Shown here: positions 10,033-21,200 of the stretch, piece by piece
Layout of the letters: each line of letters starts with the position of its first letter
How positions within the stretch are numbered: position 1 is the stretch's first letter
Assembly (NCBI RefSeq): GCF_910592395.1
Contig: NC_088325.1
Location: 4,617,501 to 4,681,500, forward strand
Direction: 5' to 3'
DNA: 64,000 nt
Origin: Lineus longissimus
Taxonomy: Eukaryota; Nemertea; Pilidiophora; Heteronemertea; Lineidae
Made by a program: the position numbers and the translations under genes
Notes under the pieces: generated by a model
The model's database searches: none
What the model was told of the DNA's origin: nothing
Seen by the model: only the letters and a program-made list of their open reading frames with translations

Positions 10033-12966
10033 ATGCATTCGACGTGGATTTTGTTCGGATTTTTTTTGACGTCGTTGATTCTGTCGATTAAAGGGTACCC
10101 TATTACTTGTGGATATTGCAGATTTAAGGTGGGCACAATCTGTAACCGTGGTAAATGCATGCCCAAGAGGTTTTACAAGTCTCAGTATCCCATCCTTATA
10201 TACAAATGTATGCACGGTATATACATGTACAGCAATGGCTTACACCCACACGAGGGAGGAAATATTCTTTTTCGGGTCGCCGGGATTGCCCGAAAATGAC
10301 TATAGGGATTCGGGATAGAGGAACATTTCCTCGGGAAAATTGCGACGAAGGTACCGTCTGGAAGCGGAATTTGCAGGATATGACAAATGGGAATCGGGAT
10401 TTTCCTTCTAACAATCTATGGTGATGACCAAAACGCTTCCAAAGTAGCCCTTATAGATTATTTGACCAAAATTGTTTCTAGTGATATATTAGTCGATAAC
10501 AATTCTTTGTCCCAGCAGAAACAGGCGCGGATCGGGGGGGGGGGGGGGGAGGTAAGGTTCGCACGTCAACGCAATCCTATTTGATGCCTGAAATGCTTGA
10601 AAATCGCATCAACTGCATGCCTCCTAAATGTTCAAACTTTTCTGGTGGAGTGCATTTCTTTGATGATACTTTTGACTTTTCAGACACGCTCAGCCGGTTA
10701 CCAGCCTTGCAGGGTCATCAACTATGGACAAGGTAAATTCATCGTGGACTGCATCAGCTTAGGCTGGTTGGGACAGCGAAGGAACTTCTGTAACCGCAAC
10801 AAATATATTGTTATATTAACGGGACAACTTAGGCATGATATATTGTGTTTTTTTTCATCCAAAAATGGTTTCCAGCAGGACCGTGACATCTCCAAATTAA
10901 CAGGATAATTGAAAAACCATTGAACTGTAATAACCAATGCACTATAGAACTGCATGTATCCAAAGGCCTACCTGAGTTTCACAAGCCATGTCCAAGGCTG
11001 CCTCACAACCCTAGCAAAAATCGTTTTTCGAGATCAGTTGTAATGTGATTCTACAGGTGGCGGCGTATGATGGCAAGCAGGGGGTATTTTGCTTCTCGTC
11101 AGGTAAATCCTACACCCACGTTGTCCCTTTTAAAATAGCAGTTAACATAACTACACTGTATTTTTTCAAGTTTTTTTCTAGGCTTCGGTGTCGGCGTAAA
11201 AGGAATAGAAGTCCACCAATGTAATAGTCCTACCATATTGTTATCTTGTTGTGTTAAGCTTCAAGCCTACAGCTAGCGATACCTTAAACTTAGGCAATAA
11301 GGAATTCGTTGATGGTGGGAACTCTTTGAGCCCTGTCACATCTACCTTTCCTTGATAATCAGTTTGTTTCGTTCCATATTTCTTGTTTAGGATGCCAGAA
11401 CCCGAGTGCCCTGCCGAGGGCTTCCGAGTGGCCTGGAGCACCACGTGATCTTGCCGTCACATTCCACAAACATCGACACAGGTTTCTAATGCGAATTTCG
11501 TTCAAACCACCGGACGGTAAGCGTGACGTCATTGCTGAGGTATCCATTAGCGAATGGCTTGAGACGCTAATATTCATCATGAATATATCTCGAGGTTGGA
11601 AAGGGGATTTCGAATCATCAATTTTTAAAAGTCTAACAGTGTAGAACAAAGACACCTCGCGATTAACTACATACACCCGACTGACGATCTCTTTGCATGC
11701 GAAGGCAGGTGGCGTAGGTTAGAGCGCTCTAGCGTACGCATGCGCACAATAGGGTGGATCGGAAAATTGTGTGTACAAACTAACCATCGATCCCTTATTT
11801 CTATTCCAGCAAGTATCTCTGCGTTGAAAGGTGTCATGGTTGCGATCATAGCCACCAGTGGGCGCGACCTTGGCCAACTCGTCACCTGCCTCGTTTATAA
11901 CCTTTCCAGAGTTGATTGGAATCAAGTAGGACGACAGGTGGGTTGAAAATCAGAGGTTGGCCATCATTATACACTCGGGTAGAAAATTGCAATCTTCAAT
12001 GAGATGTCAATCAAATTTACCAGCGTATAAGATAGTACACTCTTAAAAATAAATTAAGATTTGTGAGCTCTTCAAGGGTTTTTTCGGACAACACAAATAA
12101 GCACAGGTTTTTCAGGGAAGGGAAAAACCCCAAGAGGTTTTTTACAAACTCAAAAACTTGCAATTAGTGGGTTTGTCATTTCTCTGAAAAATCTCTAGAG
12201 GGGATGCATATTTTTTTGGCCGACCTCGAACGTCTGGAAGCAGTGTGTCCTTCGGTTTTTATTGTTTTGATTCGCGATCAGCGGGCCCACGCCCACCAAT
12301 CTCGTCCCCCAATACACCCTCTCAAGTGTAGGTGGCACTGCACAGTGCGGTGGACGGTGTCATGGGCCGCCTCAAATATCGGCTTCCGGCACACGATTCA
12401 AGGTATTGTTCCAGTTCCCGGCGAGACCAATCTTTCTTGCGTAACAGGCACCATAATCCACACATTTCTTGGTTCGGAGGAATCCACAGAAGATGTCTAC
12501 AGCATTTCCAGGACATTTAATTGATACATTTACCGATTTGTGGAGCGGCCTTTGACGCAACTTGGATTATAAAAATTGTGTCATTGCATTTTGTCGATCT
12601 TTATCGCCTTTTGCAAACATAGCCTACCGATGAGGTTGGTTAGCCGATATGACTGCTATTTGCTACATTGAATCGCGTATTTCGCTCTCGAATCATATTG
12701 GTCCTGTGGGTGTTAAAGATCTATATGGCCCTGTACTGTAACTCCTTTTCTTTCAGACTGACATAGAGCTGTACCTGACGCCAAGAAACTCGAACGGATG
12801 TCACAATCTCCCTTTTGTCTGGTTCAAACCAGGGGAGTCCTTCTACATAAACGTCGAGTCCCTGCCCGCCAGGGCCGCCTACCACCCTAACCAAGGCAGC
12901 AACTCCGTGGAGAAGTACTTTCGAATCCCTCCCAAGGCGAATATGACTGACCTTGCCTTTTTGTAA
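10033..12966 (+). CDS. Secreted protein, IL-17-receptor-like ectodomain candidate (six exons, 206 aa)
   Basis: Exons: 10033-10094, 10684-10732, 11057-11102, 11391-11516, 11810-11937, 12757-12966. Junction phases agree throughout (2, 0, 1, 1, 0) and most sites are strong (AAG|GTAAAT, TTTCAG, TTCCAG); the first donor (GG|GTACCC) is the weakest. The start MHSTWILFGFFLTSLILSIKG is a clear signal peptide. The rest is about 185 residues with beta-strand-like alternation (VTFHKHRHRFLMRISFKPPD; LKGVMVAIIATSGRDLGQLV), paired cysteines, and FVWFKPGESFYINVESLP followed by KYFRIPP. There is no membrane segment; the ORF ends with TAA at 12964. The pattern (PP near a strand, LKG, a G..C pair, a Y.INV.SLP strand, F.IPP) recalls the N-terminal fibronectin-like domain of IL-17 receptors, especially the SEF/IL17RD type. 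If right, this is a soluble one-domain form. I am confident of the gene, not the family. Confidence 0.6.
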
Positions 12967-13231
12967 AGTCCCCCCCCCCCGTTATGGCCGCCTCTAGAAA
13001 TATCCGAGGCAGCAGTGTGACTCTAGCACCCCTTGTTGCCCTCCCCTTTCAACCACAATGATACTTCTACAATGCATAAATTGGCAGGGAAGATGAGACA
13101 ATGGCCGAGTTGAAAGTGGGCCGCGTTGCGGGATATCCCTGCCAGCGCTCGCTTCAGAAAAAACTGTAGGAAGATTCAGCCAGCCGGAATTCGCCGCCAC
13201 TTTCCGATTGACAACAATATCGTGTAATTGA
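12967..13231. other. 3' flank of the 10-13 kb gene
   Basis: Begins with a C10 run right after the stop codon. No AATAAA signal is obvious in the first 200 bases. Confidence 0.3.
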
Positions 13232-13715
13232 ATGGCGAATCATATTGGAAGAGGATATATACACAGCATGCTGTGTATGCAACAGACAGTAGTTTTAAGT
13301 TCACAGCGTTTTATATTACTATTCATTAGGCTCGTTATAAAGCTAGCAACATTTTCTCTTGAATACACAACATGTGGTGTATACAATGTACAGGCACGCG
13401 CATTGTCTAGAGTACACAGCAGACTTCGCTGGCTAGAGAAAACTGTTATGGTCATATGGCACACATGCCATCCAAAAACCGGGGCTCCATACGCCTTAGA
13501 TTTACTTGGGGGCAGGGAATGGATGAGAATTTGCCCCAACATGAAGGGAAGCGGGGAGTTCTTCCACCGACACCGCCACCGCCATTTTTTCTCCCGCTGA
13601 CGTCATTGATGACGCGGTTTATTAATTCGCCTATGCTGTGCATGCAACCAACTTGTTCCTGCGTACACAGCGTCTGCTGTGGACATAGCCACTTCGAATC
13701 TTATCAGTGATCGTG
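13232..13715 (+). repeat. Dispersed non-autonomous element, copy 1 (inverted partner at 18.66-19.31 kb)
   Basis: This is the inverted, diverged counterpart of 18662-19310. Shared landmarks in the same order are GGAAGAGGATATA, ACACAGCATG.TGTGTATGCAACAGACAGTAGTTTTA, TGTACAGGCACGCGCATTGTCTAGAGTACACAGCAGACTTC, the GGGGAGTTCTTCCACC..CCGCCACCGCC stretch, GACGTCATTGATGACG, and a terminal CTGTGG/TTACATAGCCACTTCG. Many short TACACAGCA-like words recur inside. There is no coding capacity, so it looks like a MITE-like family. Confidence 0.7.
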
Positions 13716-15269
13716 TACTGACAAAAAAACATAAATGCTTGAAAAAAAATACTTACAAAGTCTTAGCTTTTCACCGCTGTGACGTTTTTGAACTTAACAA
13801 ATAATTTGTTAGTTAATTTGAATTTAACAAATAATTTGTTTTCGACGCGATCCCTTGTCAAAAAAGATAGGGTGGCTCAATGAATTTATACCGAACTGGG
13901 GTACTGGCTGTCTCGCTAAACACGGCGAGGAATGGAGCTAAAATGAAGGCCAATACCGAGGCGGCTGCCAAGGTTTTGGGAGAAATAACAGCTCCACTCA
14001 GCGGCGTTAGGTGAGATTCCACCAGGTTTGGTATCAATTTCTAATGTAAGACACCTCGAAATTGATCTATTTTAAAGTGGTACGCCGTTGGTTATACTCG
14101 TGGTCCAGGAAATAGTAATGCAGTTGTTAACCTTGCTGTAGTACAGTTATCATGCACACGAACTTGCTGAAACTTGATATTTGTAGTGTTCGTATATCTG
14201 TCTACACAACGGAAGTGCTGAAATTTATACTCGGTACGTAATGGGAAATTATCCAATTCAATTACAAATTTCATGTATTTAACGTACGGCGTAGGCCTTT
14301 AAGCATTATCGATCGGGGATCTGCTGTGGATACATTCTACACCGACCTTAAGATGTGATGGTTGTCTATGTGGGCAAGATGGGGTTAATACATGATCCAT
14401 CACAAAAATAAGAGGTAAAAATTGTAACTAAGTGTTTTAGAATCCTCAACAATTTAGCTATTGGAAACCGACAACAATGCTGAAAACTAAGTATATGTCG
14501 TAATCACGGATTAAGACTTGGTTTCTGATCCGATAAAAGCTAGATTAGGAAAACTTGTAAAAACTTGGATCAAAACATAATGGCATTACTGATGTTTTGA
14601 TTAATAGTAAATCCCTCTGTATTTATCGCCATTGTTAGTGAGGTTGCCAGACTCCGGCGAAGTGATAGTACTACATTGTATTAGTAGCGTGGTCTTAATA
14701 TACTTGAATATTATGTCTGCTTTGGAGAATATAAGGTTTCCTGGTATTTCGAAACGAAAATATGTTTATGTATACATTACAGACTAGTATTCTAATCCCA
14801 TGGATGTAAGACCGTTTCATTAATTCAGAACATGGCCAACCCCTGGACAAGGACATGGCGCCATAAATTTGGGATAACCTGGTGTCGCCCAGCGACCAAA
14901 CGAAAACAACGTTATTCAGAATGGCATCGAACGACCATGTGCATTTATATCAAATAGAGTTTGGCTTGAATATTTAGAAACTGTCTTATATCAATGAAAG
15001 TCGAGCATTCACAGAAATATATGATGCATCAGGGTTACATTAATACAAATCTAAACTGAATTCTGTGAATGCATGGATATAATGCTGCACAAAAATTATC
15101 ATAGCGACTTTTACCCGTTTTTATATTGACGATGCAAAAATAGCGAACTACCGATATTCATTAAAATTAGCAAGTACGAGATATTCGCTTTTCCCGTTTT
15201 CGATGCGTCAGTGTGGGCTACTCTGCACTCCGTAGTGTATGAAACGTTTATTTGTCAAGACGCTTTAAT
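13716..15269. other. Intergenic, no gene seen
   Basis: AT-rich sequence between the two plus-strand secreted-protein genes. I found no exon with supporting splice sites. The last few hundred bases presumably contain the promoter and 5' UTR of the next gene, but no core element stands out. Confidence 0.35.
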
Positions 15270-18200
15270 ATGAAGCGAAAGACGTGCGTACATTTCTTTT
15301 TGCTGAATTCCGTTTACGTTTTGGTTGCATTCGGATTCGGAAAATATGAAACTACGGAATTTCTTGAGATAAGAGAAATTAGCTTTGCCGCTTCCAAGGT
15401 CAATCAAAGGAAAATCCGGATTCTTGGTCCCTTTTTTAAGGAATGGAAAACGCGAAGTTTCCAGGATTGTTGCATTGCGTGTGGCGTCAACGATAGGTGC
15501 CATTCCTTTAATTTCGATAGGAAGCTTGGAGTGTGCCAATTGAGTGCCTTTACATCGTCCTGCACGGCGGATTTTGAGCATGGTTTCGAACCACTGGAGG
15601 TGAGTAAGTTAGATGAAATCATTTGCTAATGAATAAGAAATTTTGCCCCTGATTGAAGAAATATTCAATTACTTTGCCAACTTGACAGTGGATAACACAT
15701 ACTTTAAGGGCGTACTTTTAAACAGTCGGTGTGACATGCGATCGAACCGCTGGAGGGGACTAACTTTAAAAAAAACCCTTTCTTTTGCCAATCGTAATTT
15801 TTTAAAAATCATTTAGCCAACATTACAGTGGATTACACATACATTTAAACTACTGCCAGTACACAGTTGTTTTATAATTATAGTATCCTTTTATAGCAAT
15901 TACCCTGTCGGTTCTTTACTTTTACCTACGCGCTCGATGAATTCTACGCACACACACACGCACCTCGAACTCCAGTGCAAATCCGCCATTGGTGACGACG
16001 TTGGCGCCAAAAACTATTTCTCTTGACCTCGATTCAAAAGCCTTTTTGAATAATGCGATCCAAACGAAAACATCCGCTACAAACATTCTTGATCAACTAT
16101 TTGAACTTTATAAAGACGCTGTATGGAGAAAAATTGCACAAATATCGAAATGCAAGATTATTATGAGGAGAACTATTTTGGCCGATATTCACCCTACCAC
16201 TTGCTCGACCTCGTCACAATCGTCATGTGGTGACGACTCGGATTGGCGTGAGAGGGAATACGTCCGTCCCCCCCCCCCCCCCCCCCAATATCCCCTCTAA
16301 TGTTAGAATGATTCTAACATTAGAGTGCTTACCCTATAATTTTTTTTGGGGGGTATACCTCGCCAAAACTTTTGATAATTTACAGTTTTTGGTAGTTTTG
16401 GATACAAGTGTACATTACCTCAAAATTGGGTAGTTTGCCCATGTTTTTGGGTGCAATTGTGAATGGAATGACATTTATGGATATTTTTCACAATTCTTTG
16501 GGCATGTTGGGTACAATTGTAATTGTAAACTAGTCCTACCTTGGAACAAAGAGGGAAATACAGTACTGTGCATAACCCTTTCCTTCTCTAATCAGTGGAA
16601 CTCCATCATATTGTTTTTGAACATATTTTCTGAGGAGATCCAACCGAGATGTTTCCTCTCACACGACTTCTCTTATCTCAGGGCCGGGGACAGGACAACC
16701 CTCTTTGTCCATGCTCAACTTGAAAAAGCAATAGCAAGATGTTCCATTCAAAGGGTTAATAGGGAATGAGAGATTTTTTTCATTTTCTTGGGGCTTCTAA
16801 ACTCTTGCAGAGTCTGACACACACGCTCAGAGGTCATCACTATAATACTGTATTACTGTGTCGAATCCTCTGCAAACAGTTTTTCTGTCCGTCGACGTTC
16901 TGTCGATAAGAATAAATACACCGTATCAAATACCTGTCGAATAATTCAAGAGAACGTTCCATATGATGAGTGAAAATCAAAATGTTGTAAACGCCCGCGT
17001 CGATTTCATTTCACTTACTTAACAAACTAGCGGCTACAATGTAGTCCCGGCTCTGGAAAAAAGTTAGGTGTCGAACGCCTGAGTCGGGAGTTTGCATTGG
17101 CAGCTGCATAAGTCAATCAGATAATCCAACTGGCCACCTTCTTCTCTCCGCAGGCTTGGCAAGTCCACTTCGCGAGGCAAAATTGTAAGTCATCCCTTTT
17201 CTAAAACGCATCATCAATAACATGGCGATCCGATGCGGTCACATGCGCCCGTTTCAGTTGAACTGAAATTATGTTAAGTTGAACTGATATCTTTTTGAGT
17301 CAAGCCAAGAGTCCACGGACCATTTCATTCCATATACGCGAACAGAAAAGAAATCTGAGAAAGATTTCGCACAGCAGGGTTTCACTAGTTTAAAGGAGTA
17401 GGCGTATTATTCCTTTAGTACATGTTTATTTTTCTCGTCGGTTTCCGATCTTTACAGTACCCGATGCCGAACCAATGGAAGGTCCGAAGCTTCGACTTTA
17501 CAGGCAGAGGTCAAGGACACACGTGTACAGAAGGCTCAGAGTCGCGAGGGAACCAGTCGTGACCTTTGGCGGGTTCGACAGCACGAAATCTGGAAAATTC
17601 TTCACGGCGGATTTCAAATATAATATGCAAATATGTGTCCATATCCCCCCGACGGTGAGGAGAGTTTCAAGAGGGAAACGCTCGACTGATGCCAAGAAAG
17701 GTGGTGAAGGGATTAGAAGTAGAATATTTGGTCGTCGGAGGACACGATCTGTCCCAAGAAATCAACCCAATTTTTTCACTGGTAGACCTCATCGCAAACG
17801 CCTGAGAAAGGTACCTGGTGGTGATAAACAGTACCAAGAGCTCACGCGGCCAAGTCCTAGTGCCAGACGACCCAAGTATTTCGAGCCTCCTCGGCTTCAC
17901 CGCGCCCACCTGGTGAACTCAACGCAGCCCCTCCAAAGAAAGTTACTCGGAGGTCGCAACCAGGACCTAGAACCCACGCGGTCGAGGCCAAGCATCGAAG
18001 TGTCATCAACAAGACGGAGATTTATACGCTCTTACAGGAGGCGGACGAGGCGGTACCGGCTGGTCGATGTGAGGAAGTGGTTTGGCGAAGGTGTGGTTTG
18101 GTCAAAAGTTGTATACTTCCCTGGATTTGTGTCGGTAACGGACAGAGTGAAGGGTAAGTTTAAGGTCCGTCAGGTCCGCGTTTTGAATCATGCCAAAAAC

Positions 18201-21200
18201 TTATGACCATTCTTTATGTATTATCACAATGTCTGCTTGATTTGAACTTCTTTTCCCGAAATCAATGACTTTTTGTTTGAGGGTCTTTAGTTATAAAAGT
18301 GGCTCCATGTTCATCATTGCTACAGCAGCAGATTGAACCCTTACACTAATGTGGGCGACCTCCTTAAGTTAGTCGCGAGGCAGTAATCATAAGTGGTTAG
18401 ATTGGACTTTCGCCAAATGAATGAATGAACTTCTGGTATGTTTGCATTATGAACAACAAATTTACAACTTAGCTAGACGTTTTCAATTCTGGATATTTCT
18501 GAAGCACACTACAACAAAATTCGTTGCAGACTGATTCAGTGAGTGTCCCCACTGCAACAGCCTGAAACAATTCTAAGCAGGTTTCAAGAATTTTAGAAGA
18601 TAATGTAAAAAAATAGCAGGAAAATGGAGGATAAGAAAAAGTGTATTTCCATAATTGTCAATCAAACGAAGTGGCTATGTAAACAGCAGACTGCTGTGTA
18701 CGCAGGAACAAGTTTGTTGTATGCACAGAAGAGGCGAATTAACATAACAGCGTCATCAATGACGTCAGCTGGAGAGTAAAAAGGCGGTGGCGGTGGTGGT
18801 GGAAGAACTCCCAGCTTCCCTTCAAGTTGGGGCCAAATTCTTATCCTTTCCCGCCTTCCAAACAACTCTCTTTCGGTATCAGGAGCAACACAACGTTGCC
18901 TTTGCAATACGGCAATCTAGAACCATCGACAAACAAGAAAGAATCTTAAAAAATGAAGGGAAAATTCCACAGCACTTGAAGTACGCGTGTCAAGTACCAC
19001 TGCAAGCATGGTGGAAACACACACGCCGAAGCCCCGGTTTTTCGATGACATGTATGCCATATGACCAAAACAGTTTCCTCCAGCCAGTGAAGTCTGCTGT
19101 GTACTCTAGACAATGCGCGTGCCTGTACATTGGATACACATCATGTTGTGTATTCAAAAGAAAATGTTGCTAGGATTCACAGCAGGTAGCATCAAATGGG
19201 AGGCGGGGCTTTATAATGAGCATAATGAATATTAATATAAAACACTGTGAACATAAAACTACTGTCTGTTGCATACACAGCATGATGTGTACATATCCTC
19301 TTCCATCAAAGAAAGGGGTTACGGTCTACGTTTTACAGTTCATGAAATGTCGATATCTCTACAGCGTTCTGCGGCTGTATACAATTTCTTAGAAGCTTTC
19401 TAATTGTATGTTAGAGATATAGCCATGCTGAGGATTCCATCGCAATTACAAGCTGAGGAAAACAATCTTATTGTGCGTCTTCGCCCCAAGTTTTCTCGGG
19501 TATTAGGACTAACATGTCTAAGGTTTTTGGTCTGTTGAATTCCCAACATTTTTTCGGGTCTTATTTCCTCGTTGTATACGCACACAAGCTTTTTTAATGG
19601 TTTGACTGACGTTTTAAACTGTATTAGTAGCTTATTTCTCTCTCATCGGTAGCACTATCAGAAATGCATGATATATTCCAAGTATTTTTCTCATTCTCAG
19701 TGCTTATTGCATTCGATGATTCAAACTATACTATTACTATATATATATGCGATCAAAACCCGACAGAAAAGCTCATGAAATGTGTATTTGGCAGTATCGT
19801 ATGATTGTCAATTTTGCCACGAGAAACGACACACTCTACGCATATTATATAAATATTGCCCGCCACGGAGTGTAACATGCCGAATGTCACACCGGGAGAC
19901 ATGACAAAAAGTCGACCGGCTGGAGCGGGCAAACTTGCGAATACCTCACGGTCACGTGACGCGTATCAGCCAATCATATTCACGGAATCTCACTTGAGGT
20001 ATGAGATTGTGAAATATCACCGTTTTGTAAAATGTTTTGTAATACGTTTTGTAGTGGAGGATTTAGGGCGATACTAAATCATGCACACATGTAAGCAGAC
20101 TGCGCAACGTCATCTGCTGGCTCTGTAGTGTTAGCTGATTGGTCAGTTATGTGAGGAACAGTACCATCGTCATATCCAGGACCGAAGTTCTTGAGTACGG
20201 TATTTGTAATTAGGCCTAGGCTCACAATATGGAGTTGTTGAGTTGTTCAGCATCCATGTAAATCAAGTCACAAGCAGGCTACTTCTTGGTTGAGTGAGTC
20301 ACCAGGGGCGGGGTGAGTCACTGCCAAATCATTCATCATGTGACATGTCACTTCAAGGAAGTTTAACAATCTAGTACATGGTCACACGCCAGGCGGAGGA
20401 TGTCACTGTTAGCCAAAAAAACCCTTAAATTTGGGCGGCAACGAACAAAGGAACATGTGGTATGAGACCACGTGGTTTCTTAGCTCAGTTCACAGTTGCT
20501 GCTTGGACTTTCGGGATTACTCAAAGTTGTTTGTTTTGGCAGTGGCTTTCTCCACCTATAATCACTCACGGCTCTGGCACGTCAGGGGCTCATGTCATGG
20601 TCTATATACTGATATTCGAGAATGAAGTATTAGTGAACTCACCTCCACATCAAGGCCACACGCTGCTTTTTCGAGCCAGCGCGACAATGTGGGAATTGTG
20701 GGCGATTTGTTACATCCTCCATCATGTCATGAACTAAACGGAAGGTGATGATCATGTGACGTCATAAGTTCTAAACGCGGGAAATATGAATAATGCTCAT
20801 TCGTGGACTTGTGCGGGGCGAGATTTAGATTGGAAGAACTGTCGTTTGGGGGGGGGGGGTTCCTGGGGGTCATGTGGAGTTAGCGCTCAAATGTTTTCTT
20901 GCAGGGTCGGGATGGGTTTGGTTGGGTAATTTTACAAACGGGTTTGACACCCAAATATAGATTTTCTCCTGGGGCGATTCCTTGGAGCATTTGTTTAGCA
21001 ACATAGGGGGCCCTTCTGAGCCTGAGGGTTAGGAATTCATAACATATATTACACAATTAAATATGAATTCTACTTTCTTAGCTTGGGGCTTCGTTTGGCC
21101 ATGGACTCATACTGCATGGTAATAAACAATGATATGCAGGCCTATGCATTGTGCTTGGCCGCCGTGGCTTCCTACTGGCATGACTGGAGATTAACAATGA

